Shown: positions 16,068 to 23,977, counted from the stretch's first letter. The stretch is DNA of 27,019 nucleotides from JBOFGK01 sp051649085 (GCA_051649085.1 JBOFGK010000018.1:1-27019); one strand, 5' to 3'. Notes: a model not told the origin generated them from the sequence alone. Translations and numbers: made by a program.

Positions 16068-17439
16068 TGGATTTTATTGGGGTGCTTCGGCGAGTGGTCC
16101 TCAAACAGAAGGTATCAAAAATAAAGCTAATTTAAATGTGTGGGATGCTTGGTTTAAAGAAGAACCAGATAGATTTTACAAACATTTATCTGCTGATATA
16201 GCGTGTGATACATATAATAGATTTAAAAATGATGTCCAATTAATGAAAGCTATAAATTTTAATTCATTTAGAACTTCTATTCAATGGAGTAGATTAATTA
16301 GTGATTTAGAAACAGGTGAACTTGATCAAGATGGTGTAAGGTTTTATAATGAGTACATTGATGAAATGATTAACAATGGAATAGAACCATTTATTAACTT
16401 ATATCACTTTGATATGCCAGATTATTTAATGAAAAAATATGGTGGTTTTGAAAGTAAGCATGTAGTTGATTTATATGCTAAGTTTGCCCAAAGTTGTTTT
16501 GAATTATTTGGTGATAGAGTAAAATATTGGATTACATTTAATGAACCAATTGTACCAATTGAATTTGGATACTTTTATGATGCACATAAGCCTAATAAAG
16601 TTGATCCAAAATTAGCCTTTCAAGTAGGATTTAATACTATGTTAGCACATGCTAAAGCAGTTAATATTTATAAGCAAATGAATTTAACTGGTGAGATTGG
16701 AACAATCGTTAATTTAACACCAGTCTATTCTCGAAGTGAAAATGAACATGATATTAAAGCTGCTGATATGTGTGATTTGATTTATAATAGGAGCTTTTTA
16801 GAACCAATTATTAATGGTACTTTCCCAGCTCAACTTATTTCAATTGCTAAGGAATTTAATTTAGTACCAGAATATTCACAATCTGAATGTGAAGAAATTA
16901 AACGTGCGAAAATTGACTTTGTTGGCTTAAATTATTATGTACCTAGAAGAGTAATGGCTCCTAGATATGAGGTAAATTCAAATACTCCTTGGATGCCTGA
17001 TAGATACTTTGATTCATATGCAATGCCTGGAAGTAGAAATAATCCTTACCGTGATAATAATGAAATCTATCCAAAAGCTTTGTATGACATGGCAATGAAT
17101 ATAAAAAATAATTATGGAAATATTAAATGGTATCTTGCGGAAATTGGAATTAGTATGAATAATGAGGAAGAACTGCTAAAAGATGGAATTATTGAAGATG
17201 ACTTTAGAACTAATCTTTTAAAGGAACACTTCATCCAGTTGCATAAGGCTATCGAAGCGGGATCAAATTGTTTCGGTGTTCACAACTGGACTTTTATTGA
17301 TAACTGGTCTTGGTTAAATTCCCATCGAAGACGATATGGTTTTTATTATCTAGATTTAGAGACTAGAGAAAGAACGCTTAAAAGAAATGGTTATTGGTTT
17401 AAAGAAGTTATTAAAAATAATGGATTTAAAAACATTTAA
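16045..17439 (+). CDS. GH1 beta-glycosidase with a LacG-like phosphate-site pattern
   Basis: 464 residues from the ATG at 16045, chosen because AAAGGAG lies about 8 bases before it. QTEG (20-23), FNEP (165-168, acid/base Glu167) and YLAEIG (363-368, nucleophile Glu366) define GH1. The nucleophile context AEIG replaces the usual TENG. Near the C terminus, NWSWLNSHRRRYGFYYLD matches the phospho-beta-galactosidase LacG region. Ser422, Arg429 and Tyr431 stand at the spacing of the Ser-Lys-Tyr triad that binds 6-phosphate (Lys changed to Arg), instead of the FEW motif of ordinary beta-glucosidases. It is the only candidate in the window to cut the core beta-mannose. The substrate, phosphorylated or not, is inferred. 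Confidence 0.87.
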   Translation: MNKYEFPNGFYWGASASGPQTEGIKNKANLNVWDAWFKEEPDRFYKHLSADIACDTYNRFKNDVQLMKAINFNSFRTSIQWSRLISDLETGELDQDGVRFYNEYIDEMINNGIEPFINLYHFDMPDYLMKKYGGFESKHVVDLYAKFAQSCFELFGDRVKYWITFNEPIVPIEFGYFYDAHKPNKVDPKLAFQVGFNTMLAHAKAVNIYKQMNLTGEIGTIVNLTPVYSRSENEHDIKAADMCDLIYNRSFLEPIINGTFPAQLISIAKEFNLVPEYSQSECEEIKRAKIDFVGLNYYVPRRVMAPRYEVNSNTPWMPDRYFDSYAMPGSRNNPYRDNNEIYPKALYDMAMNIKNNYGNIKWYLAEIGISMNNEEELLKDGIIEDDFRTNLLKEHFIQLHKAIEAGSNCFGVHNWTFIDNWSWLNSHRRRYGFYYLDLETRERTLKRNGYWFKEVIKNNGFKNI

Positions 17440-17635
17440 TTTTAAAGTCTATGCGTTTACCGTTAATTAAAGTATATCTTGTTTTTTGATTTGGATTATA
17501 CTTTTATGTTTTTTATAATGATGTCACAAAAATTCACGAAAGATACATTTAAAATATAAAAACAATTTTCGCTTAAAATCTAAGAAGAGCTTTTAGCAAT
17601 GTCTAAAACAATCAGGAAAATATTGAGGAGCATAT
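17440..17635 (+). promoter_or_regulatory. intergenic region with candidate terminator, cre-like site and promoter for the second operon
   Basis: This 196-base gap separates the two transcription units. Bases 17448-17461 (TCTATGCGTTTACC) match the complement of the CcpA cre consensus at about 10 of 13 fixed positions. An inverted repeat AAAGTATA/TATACTTT (17469-17476 and 17497-17504) followed by a T-rich run could be a weak terminator for the first operon. A perfect -10 TATAAT (17514-17519) with a weak -35 TTGGAT (17491-17496, 17-bp spacing) could start the second. A GAGGAG ribosome binding site lies 5 bases before the next ATG. Each element is individually modest. Confidence 0.45.
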
Positions 17636-19468
17636 ATGAAAAAAATAAAAAATTTAATTGTGTCAAAATATCCCAAATTAACTAATTTAATAATTAATGA
17701 AAAATTGTCTTTATATAACAAAATAGTAAAAAATAACAATGATGTAGAAATTTTCTATACCGATAACAATAGTTATAGTTTTTTGTTAGGTGAAATACTG
17801 AGCAATGTAGATGAAGTTAATTTTGAAAAAAACTACGAAACTAATTTTGTAGATTCTGCAGTAATGTTTGATCTATCAAGAAATGGTGTAATTAATTTAA
17901 AGTCAATGCAGTATATGATCGATAAGGCTGCTCTACTTGGTAATAATATAATTTATTTATATGTTGAGGATATATTATCGTTAGACGATTATAAAACTTA
18001 TGGTTATTTAAAGTCTGGTTATTCAGATGATGAAATTTTTAATATTATCAATTATGCTGCTCTTTATAATATTCAAATAATTCCTGCAATTCAAACATTG
18101 GCACATTTGAATAATTTTCTCCAATGGTCTGCTTCAGATGTTACGCGCGAAGATGAACATTGTTTATTAATTTCAGATGAGCGTAATTACGTTTTTATTG
18201 AAAGTGTGATTAAAAAATGTGCATACTTATTTAAGACTGATAAAATTCATATTGGAATGGATGAAGCTGATGGGGTTGGAATAGGTACAAGTTATGAGTT
18301 ATTCAATAAACCCGATAAATTTACAATGTTATGTACTCATATTGATCGAGTTGTTGATATTACAAACAAATATAATCTAGAACCAATTATGTGGTCAGAT
18401 ATGTTTTTTCATTTATTAGCCAAAGATTCGACGCGACGTTATTGGAATTCTAATGTCGACTTTTCTAAAGAACGCTTATCTAAATTTAAACACAACATTG
18501 GATTAATGTTTTGGGAATATGGTTCTGTAGATCAGCCATGGTATGAAGAAATATTTGCGTTGCATAAAAAAATTTCTTCAAATATAATTTTTGCTGGTGG
18601 GATGCACACTTGGAATCGATTTTTTGCTAATCATACAAAAGCTTTAGCGACATCTATTTCTGCTATAAATGCAGCAAAAAAATGTAATGTCGACCAAATT
18701 GTTGCTACAAGTTGGGGCGATAATGGTCAAGAATGTACTTTAAATAATACTTTATATGCAATGAGCATATTTGGCTTTCTAAAGTATAGTAATTCAATTG
18801 ACAATGACTATATTTTACAAAAAATGAATGCAATTTTACAGTTTGATTACAAAACCTTTCACAACGCAATCATCGATGTTGATCATTTAAGTGGGGTTAA
18901 TTTAAAAGAATCTAATTTTACAAAAGCAATTTTATATCAAGATCCGATTATTGGAATGTTTGATCAATATTTAGTAGATAGTATTGATTTATTAAAAAAC
19001 AGATATAATGACAAAATTATTACTTTGAAGGCTTTAGAAATTAATGATGTGATTTTTGATTTAAATCGGATTTTTATTATTGACTTATTAACTTTAATTG
19101 TTGAAAAAATTGATATTTCGATTAGACTTAAACAATTCTATCGAGAAAAAGATTATACTAATTTAAACAAGCTTATTGATACTGATGTTGTTTTACAAAA
19201 AAAATTAGTTAAAAAAATGGCAAAGTCTCATTTAAATATGTGGAATGAATTTAATAAACAAATTGGCTTTGAATATATTTCTATCCGTTATGGTGGATTA
19301 GTTAATCGATATGATGATTTAATAAGTTTAATTAATTCATATATAAATGGAGATATTGCTGCAATTGAGATGTTAGAATACGAATTTGTTAATGCTTTAG
19401 GCTACAATGATATAAGTGATTTAAATGTTACTTATCATAATTGTATTGCCGGTGGTAATTTTAAATAA
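17636..19468 (+). CDS. GH20 beta-N-acetylhexosaminidase, GcnA-like (first copy)
   Basis: 610 residues, no signal peptide. The barrel motifs AVMFDLSRNGVINLKSMQYM (75-94), LYVEDI (108-113), PAIQTLAHL (150-158) and HIGMDEADGVG (205-215) match the GcnA/GH20C subfamily of streptococci. Asp209-Glu210 is the catalytic pair (Asp orients the N-acetyl group, Glu is the acid). WGDNGQE also matches the subfamily. The family removes terminal beta-linked GlcNAc or GalNAc with retention. Here the likely substrates are GlcNAc on N-glycan antennae or the chitobiose core. It opens the second unit, 68 bases before the glycosylasparaginase gene. The C-terminal helical region (about 400-610) is as long as in GcnA. 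Confidence 0.9.
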   Translation: MKKIKNLIVSKYPKLTNLIINEKLSLYNKIVKNNNDVEIFYTDNNSYSFLLGEILSNVDEVNFEKNYETNFVDSAVMFDLSRNGVINLKSMQYMIDKAALLGNNIIYLYVEDILSLDDYKTYGYLKSGYSDDEIFNIINYAALYNIQIIPAIQTLAHLNNFLQWSASDVTREDEHCLLISDERNYVFIESVIKKCAYLFKTDKIHIGMDEADGVGIGTSYELFNKPDKFTMLCTHIDRVVDITNKYNLEPIMWSDMFFHLLAKDSTRRYWNSNVDFSKERLSKFKHNIGLMFWEYGSVDQPWYEEIFALHKKISSNIIFAGGMHTWNRFFANHTKALATSISAINAAKKCNVDQIVATSWGDNGQECTLNNTLYAMSIFGFLKYSNSIDNDYILQKMNAILQFDYKTFHNAIIDVDHLSGVNLKESNFTKAILYQDPIIGMFDQYLVDSIDLLKNRYNDKIITLKALEINDVIFDLNRIFIIDLLTLIVEKIDISIRLKQFYREKDYTNLNKLIDTDVVLQKKLVKKMAKSHLNMWNEFNKQIGFEYISIRYGGLVNRYDDLISLINSYINGDIAAIEMLEYEFVNALGYNDISDLNVTYHNCIAGGNFK

Positions 19469-19536
19469 GCTTTGTTGATGTTCCAAATAAATGGTTACAT
19501 CATGATTTAATAACTAACATATAACTTAGGAGAAAA

Positions 19537-20427
19537 ATGGTTAAATATACGATGATTGGGACATGGAAAATGGCAATTGATGGCTTTCATCAAGCAAAGT
19601 CAATCCTTGATGATAATTCTAACCTTGAGGATGCAATTAAGGTTGCAGTGTCTGCTGTTGAAGATAATCCAGCAAATACTTCTGTCGGTTATGGAGCACT
19701 ACCTAATGAAGATGGAGAAATTGAATTGGACGCTGCATATATGAACGGGAATACACTTCAAGTTGGGGCTTTTGCCGGTGCCAAAAATATCAAAAATCCA
19801 ATTGAACTTGCAATTGATTTAAGTAAACAGAAATTTAATTCTTTTTTAGTTGGTACAGGTGCTGAAAATTATGCCAAAAGTATTGGTATTAAGCAAAGAC
19901 AAATGTTAAATTCGAATGCACTTGAAAAATATGAACACAAATTAATCGATATCCAAGAAAAAGGACTTTCGCCTTATGAAGGTCATGATACGGTATGCAT
20001 AATTGGTAAAAAAAATGAGGAAATATCAGTGGGTGTTTCCACTAGTGGTTTATTTATGAAAAAACAAGGTCGAGTTGGTGACGCACCCGTTAGCGGAAGT
20101 GGATTTTATGCTAATAGCGATTATGGTAGTGCTGCAGCAACAGGTCTTGGAGAAGATATAATGAAAACTTGTATTTCCTATGAGATTGTCCAAAAAATGA
20201 AAAATGGATTGACCGCTAATGAAGCATGTGAAGCTGCTGTTTTAGAAGCATCAGCAATGCTTGAAAAAAAGTATAAATCATGTGGAGATATTTCAGTAGT
20301 TGCCATCGATAAAGATGGTAATTATGGTGCAGCTACTAATATAGACGAATTTCCATATGTCGTATTTAATCAAGATATGGATCCTACAATTTTAATTACC
20401 ACAGATATTAGAAAAAAAACTCGATAA
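19537..20427 (+). CDS. N4-(beta-N-acetylglucosaminyl)-L-asparaginase (glycosylasparaginase, aspartylglucosaminidase)
   Basis: 296 residues, an Ntn hydrolase made as a precursor that cuts itself. GHDTVCII (149-156) has the self-cleavage site between Asp151 and Thr152, the same numbering as the Flavobacterium enzyme; Thr152 becomes the nucleophile. QGRVGDAPVSGSGFYA (177-192, Arg179 and Asp182) and AAATGLGED (199-207) are the substrate-binding and oxyanion segments, and GTWK (8-11) holds the N-terminal binding Trp. The family hydrolyses the GlcNAc-Asn link, giving aspartate and the glycosylamine, and needs a free asparagine. There is no signal peptide, so glyco-asparagine must enter the cell. 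A plain isoaspartyl peptidase is less likely given the HDT context and the neighbours. Confidence 0.88.
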   Translation: MVKYTMIGTWKMAIDGFHQAKSILDDNSNLEDAIKVAVSAVEDNPANTSVGYGALPNEDGEIELDAAYMNGNTLQVGAFAGAKNIKNPIELAIDLSKQKFNSFLVGTGAENYAKSIGIKQRQMLNSNALEKYEHKLIDIQEKGLSPYEGHDTVCIIGKKNEEISVGVSTSGLFMKKQGRVGDAPVSGSGFYANSDYGSAAATGLGEDIMKTCISYEIVQKMKNGLTANEACEAAVLEASAMLEKKYKSCGDISVVAIDKDGNYGAATNIDEFPYVVFNQDMDPTILITTDIRKKTR

Positions 20428-20502
20428 CTACAAAACTTAATCAAGTCTCTAGTGATGTTATTATTGTAAATTGTGTTTTATTCTTTAAAAACAGGAGTGA
20501 AT

Positions 20503-22227
20503 ATGAATTTTTTTACAGAAATAGAGAAATACTACAGCTTTAAGCCAATCAAATTTGAACTTATTAAAAATGAAGAATTTAATAAAATTGAAGATAATTG
20601 CTTATATTATACTAAAAATTGTTATGCACTTAAACTACTTACAGAATATAATTTTTTAGAAAAAGAGTATGAGCTTAATTCAAATGTTAAGGAAATAGGT
20701 ATGATGTTAGACTGTTCACGTGGTCGAGTTTATAATCTGGAATATATCAAAGATTTAATTAGGAAAAATGCTCTTTCAGGATATAGCTATCTTATGCTTT
20801 ATTTGGAAGATTTAATAACAATTGATATTCCAAATTTTGGTATCATGCGTGGACGTTATAGTGATCAAGAAATAAGCGAAATTGTTGAATATGCAAAAAT
20901 ATTTGATATTGATGTTATCCCATGTATCCAAACTTTAGGACATATGGAACAATTTTTAAAATATTCATCTGCTTCTAAATATAAAGATACTAAAAATGTT
21001 TTACTAGCAGAATCAGAAGATACTAAGATTTTACTAACTACATTAATAAAAAAATGTCAAACTCTATTTAATACAAATCGCATAAACGTTGGTCTAGATG
21101 AAACGAATGATCTTGGATTTGGAAACTACATTGCTAAAAACGGATATAAAAAACAAGCAGATATCTTTTTAGAACATCTAAATTTAGTTAATAACATCTG
21201 TTTAGAACATGGTTTTACTAATGTTAATGTTTGGTCTGATATGTTTTTTTCAATTTTTTCTAACCCAGGAATAGAAGCATTGTATGATACTAGTAACCTC
21301 GACATCGAGTATGTTAAAAAGTTGATTCCTGATAATGTATCCATCGTATTTTGGGATTATTGGTCAATGAACACAGAGTATTATAAAGACCTTTATAATG
21401 TACACCAACAACTTGATGATACCTTTAAAATCGCCCTAGGACTTCATTGCTGGGGAACTCCAGTTTATGTATCACAAAATATTAAAGCAACAAAAGATGC
21501 GCTATTTCATATAAATGAATTTAAGATTGATGATATTTTATATACAATCTGGAATGATGATAATTCTTTTGTTAACTTTGAAACTGTTTATTTAGGAATG
21601 TATCGATCAGTTAATTTAATTCATAATATAGCTGATAATAAAGATGTCTTTAATTTTATTTATCAAGAAGATTATACATCTCAAGAAATTCAATCTGCTT
21701 TGACCCAACAACCATTTTCGCTTGCGGCAATTTTATGGGAAGATCCGATACTACAGCTATATTTTAAATCTCTATTGTCAAAAGAAAATTATGATTTCAG
21801 TACGATAGAAAAAGAGCTAATTGAACTAAAAATTAAAGTTGATTCAATTAATAAAATTTCTGCAAGTACCTCTTGTGTCCAAATTACAAAAGCAATAAGT
21901 AATTTGTTGTATGAAAAAGCCTCGTTCAATTTAAAAATACTTCAAGCAAAACCAGATCAGAGTGATATCGAAAAAATTAATCACATAATTGAACTAATAA
22001 AAGAATATGAAACAATTTTTTTCAAAGATTGGAAAGAAAAATCTAAATATCATGGAATCGAACGATTACAACACCGTTTTGCAGGACAAATAAGAAGATA
22101 TGAAGAAATAATCTTCCGTATTAATAATAATGAGCCATTTGATGAATTATATGAATTTTTCGAAACAGAAACTAGCTTACCAACATCGTTTGAAGCACTG
22201 TCATTTTCTAATGTCATTAGATGGTAA
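20503..22227 (+). CDS. GH20 beta-N-acetylhexosaminidase, GcnA-like (second copy)
   Basis: 574 residues from the ATG at 20503, which lies 5 bases after AGGAG; an earlier GTG in frame at 20473 has no such site. MMLDCSRGRVYNLEYIKDL (67-85), LYLEDL (99-104), PCIQTLGHME (140-149) and NVGLDETNDLGFG (195-207) mirror the first copy. Asp199-Glu200 is the catalytic pair. The MLDCSR form is closer to streptococcal GcnA than the FDLSRN of the first copy. The two paralogues are diverged along their whole length, so this is an old duplication or separate acquisition and probably reflects different linkages. It is the last gene of the unit, before a strong hairpin terminator. Confidence 0.9.
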   Translation: MNFFTEIEKYYSFKPIKFELIKNEEFNKIEDNCLYYTKNCYALKLLTEYNFLEKEYELNSNVKEIGMMLDCSRGRVYNLEYIKDLIRKNALSGYSYLMLYLEDLITIDIPNFGIMRGRYSDQEISEIVEYAKIFDIDVIPCIQTLGHMEQFLKYSSASKYKDTKNVLLAESEDTKILLTTLIKKCQTLFNTNRINVGLDETNDLGFGNYIAKNGYKKQADIFLEHLNLVNNICLEHGFTNVNVWSDMFFSIFSNPGIEALYDTSNLDIEYVKKLIPDNVSIVFWDYWSMNTEYYKDLYNVHQQLDDTFKIALGLHCWGTPVYVSQNIKATKDALFHINEFKIDDILYTIWNDDNSFVNFETVYLGMYRSVNLIHNIADNKDVFNFIYQEDYTSQEIQSALTQQPFSLAAILWEDPILQLYFKSLLSKENYDFSTIEKELIELKIKVDSINKISASTSCVQITKAISNLLYEKASFNLKILQAKPDQSDIEKINHIIELIKEYETIFFKDWKEKSKYHGIERLQHRFAGQIRRYEEIIFRINNNEPFDELYEFFETETSLPTSFEALSFSNVIRW

Positions 22228-22293
22228 AATATTAGCTTTCTGTTCTAAATATGTAAATTATCATAAATTTTTCACGAAAAACTTAAATCCTTT

Positions 22294-22328
22294 AATAGAA
22301 AATGAGCCTGAAAGGCTCATTTTCTATT
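22294..22328. terminator. bidirectional Rho-independent terminator between convergent genes
   Basis: A perfect 16-bp stem (22294-22309 with 22313-22328) closes on a GAA loop, with a GC-rich upper part and A/T tails on both sides. It lies 66 bases after the second GH20 gene and before the end of the opposing lipoprotein gene, so it can stop transcripts from both directions. Confidence 0.88.
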
Positions 22329-22393
22329 GTGATCTATTTACACCACTATCTTTCTTTTGGAAAAATACATGTTAGTTACAACTTAGTATACTT

Positions 22394-23092
22394 CTATTTT
22401 AACTTTCCTTCAATTAAAAATATACTCTCACCAATTTCAACATAAGTACTTTTTTCATCATTTAGATATTTTGTACAAACATGAGATTCAATGTTTTTCA
22501 CATCTTTTGTATCAATACACTTTAACTCTGAACTACTTAAAACTCCATTATAGGGAATTTTTTTATTGTCCAAAATTGATAAGATCAAATCATTGTTTTT
22601 CGTATATGTTTGGTTAACAGCGGTTGTAGAATAATCAATTCTAGAAGTTCCCGCACCAAAAATACTGTATGAATTATCCGAATTTTTCGACAAGAAAACA
22701 GTATAATCATTTTTAGGTTTCATAATATTTCGATATGCTCCTTCATAAAGTTCGACAATTACTTTACTCTGTGTATCAAAATATACAGGTTCAATAATGT
22801 TAATTGTTTTATCAGAATAACTTCCTTTAAGAACTTTCTTAACATTAAATTTACGCAAGCTATAAGCATCAGTTGTCATGCCATTATTATCTTTTTCTAT
22901 TTCAGTATCGTTTGAACTAATTGTATTTTGTGGTGATACCGTTACTACCAAATCACTTTCATCAATTGCCTTTAGGAAACTAGTTGTCTCAAAAGTAGCC
23001 ATTGCTTCAACTACTTGATAGTCTGAATATTCCGTCTTATCACTACATCCCGAAATAAAAAATATAAAAATAATCATTATAAATTTTTTCAT
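22394..23092 (-). CDS. putative lipoprotein of unknown function
   Basis: 232 residues. The N terminus is a lipoprotein signal: MKK, a hydrophobic run and the lipobox ISGC (13-16), with Cys16 as the likely lipidation site. The mature part is hydrophilic. It contains SDLVVTVSPQ and FNVKKVLKG...INIIEP, a layout seen in uncharacterised extracellular beta-rich lipoproteins of Firmicutes. Two cysteines (in LKCIDT and HVCTKY) near the C terminus could form a disulfide. The start ATG follows an AAAGGA. An extended -10 (TGC-TATACT, 23141-23136 on the minus strand) lies about 45 bases upstream. It is convergent with the glycan operon and not clearly part of it. No function is assigned. Confidence 0.75.
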   Translation of the reverse strand: MKKFIMIIFIFFISGCSDKTEYSDYQVVEAMATFETTSFLKAIDESDLVVTVSPQNTISSNDTEIEKDNNGMTTDAYSLRKFNVKKVLKGSYSDKTINIIEPVYFDTQSKVIVELYEGAYRNIMKPKNDYTVFLSKNSDNSYSIFGAGTSRIDYSTTAVNQTYTKNNDLILSILDNKKIPYNGVLSSSELKCIDTKDVKNIESHVCTKYLNDEKSTYVEIGESIFLIEGKLK

Positions 23093-23422
23093 ACATCTAT
23101 TCCTTTCATTTCATTATTTTTCACGTGCTAATAAAAGTATAGCAAATTATATGAAAAAAAACCTGAGCTTTTTTTAAGGTCTTTTTGCAAAATAGATTAA
23201 TATATATTTTATTAAAAAAAATTGGAAACTTGACATAGAATCTGAAATAATAAAAAATTAATGTAACCGTTTTTTTTGAACAATGTTAAAATCTATGGTA
23301 TAATGCTTTTGCAATATAGTTTAAAAAAAGAAAGTTAGGGATACTTTAAATTCCAAAGCAGGAGAGAGAGGAAGAAATGATTTTTTGGAAAATTACAAAA
23401 ATGTGGAATTTCAAAAGCTAAA
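23093..23422. promoter_or_regulatory. 330-base divergent intergenic region with promoters for both flanking genes
   Basis: For the plus strand: -35 TTGAAC (23276-23281), a 17-bp spacer and extended -10 TGgTATAAT (23296-23304), so transcription would start near 23311 and leave a leader of about 110 bases containing a small ORF. For the minus strand: extended -10 TGC-TATACT at 23141-23136 with a poor -35. Between them is an A/T-rich stretch with a bulged ACCT/AGGT inverted repeat (about 23160-23188). It may be a decayed terminator, and nothing firm can be said about it. Confidence 0.6.
23377..23421 (+). CDS. 14-codon leader ORF upstream of the membrane-anchored protein
   Basis: ATG at 23377 opens a reading frame of 14 codons (MIFWKITKMWNFKS) ending in TAA at 23419-23421, one base before the ATG of the next gene. 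It is preceded by a purine-rich stretch with GGAGAGAGAGG that would serve as ribosome binding site, whereas the next gene has no recognisable one. Ribosomes ending the small ORF could restart on the downstream ATG. Whether the peptide itself has a role is unknown. It contains two tryptophans but no run of one amino acid that would suggest classical attenuation. Confidence 0.5.
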   Translation: MIFWKITKMWNFKS

Positions 23423-23974
23423 ATGAAAAAAATAGTATATTTTATAGTACTTATTATAATTGTTCCTTTATTTTATTACATTCTTTTTGAATATAAAGAT
23501 AACGGATTTCAGATTGTAAACTTGGAATTAATAAATAATTCTCGGAAGATAAATTTGAATAAAAAAATTAAAATTTCTAATCAAACATACACATGTGAAG
23601 AAGATCAATTCTATCAATGTAAATTGATGAATTCTAAACCAGAAGAATACATAGATGTATTAAAAATCAATGGTAATAACGTATTATATAGTGACATTGA
23701 AAATAATATTAATGCATCATCAATCGAAAGCTTCAATGTCTATTTTAATGAAAAGAAACCTGATTTAATGATTGCTCAAAGTGGGACAACAAAAAAAGTT
23801 TCAACGTATGAGTTTCATGAATTTGAAAGCAATAAAAATAGAAGTTTCACATATGACAACGACATGCAAAAATGTGATGGAAAAGAAAAATGTTATTTAC
23901 TTGTTGAGTTTTTATATTTTGATAAAAAAAATAAAATAGTATCAAGTACTCTTTATCACACAACAATTGACTAA
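23423..23974 (+). CDS. membrane-anchored extracytoplasmic protein of unknown function
   Basis: 183 residues. Residues 4-22 form one hydrophobic segment after MKK with no lipobox, so it is probably an N-terminal anchor or an uncleaved signal. The rest is hydrophilic and predicted to be outside the cell. It has two close cysteine pairs, TCEEDQFYQC and KCDGKEKC, which could form disulfides. No family is recognised. A good promoter stands about 120 bases upstream and the start codon appears coupled to the leader ORF. The gene ends 4 bases before a bidirectional terminator shared with rplQ. Confidence 0.7.
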   Translation: MKKIVYFIVLIIIVPLFYYILFEYKDNGFQIVNLELINNSRKINLNKKIKISNQTYTCEEDQFYQCKLMNSKPEEYIDVLKINGNNVLYSDIENNINASSIESFNVYFNEKKPDLMIAQSGTTKKVSTYEFHEFESNKNRSFTYDNDMQKCDGKEKCYLLVEFLYFDKKNKIVSSTLYHTTID

Positions 23975-23977
23975 AAC

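Noticed and set aside
17473..17480. Shared AAGATATA motif in both promoter regions (also 989-996) as a common regulator site
   Set aside because: An 8-base AT-rich match is expected by chance in such DNA and it lacks symmetry.
20473..20502. Earlier GTG start for the second GH20 gene
   Set aside because: AGGAG sits directly before the ATG at 20503 and inside the longer frame.
23160..23190. Hairpin ACCT...AGGT with A and T runs as a terminator
   Set aside because: The stem is four base pairs plus a bulged A/T extension and no gene ends nearby that would need it.
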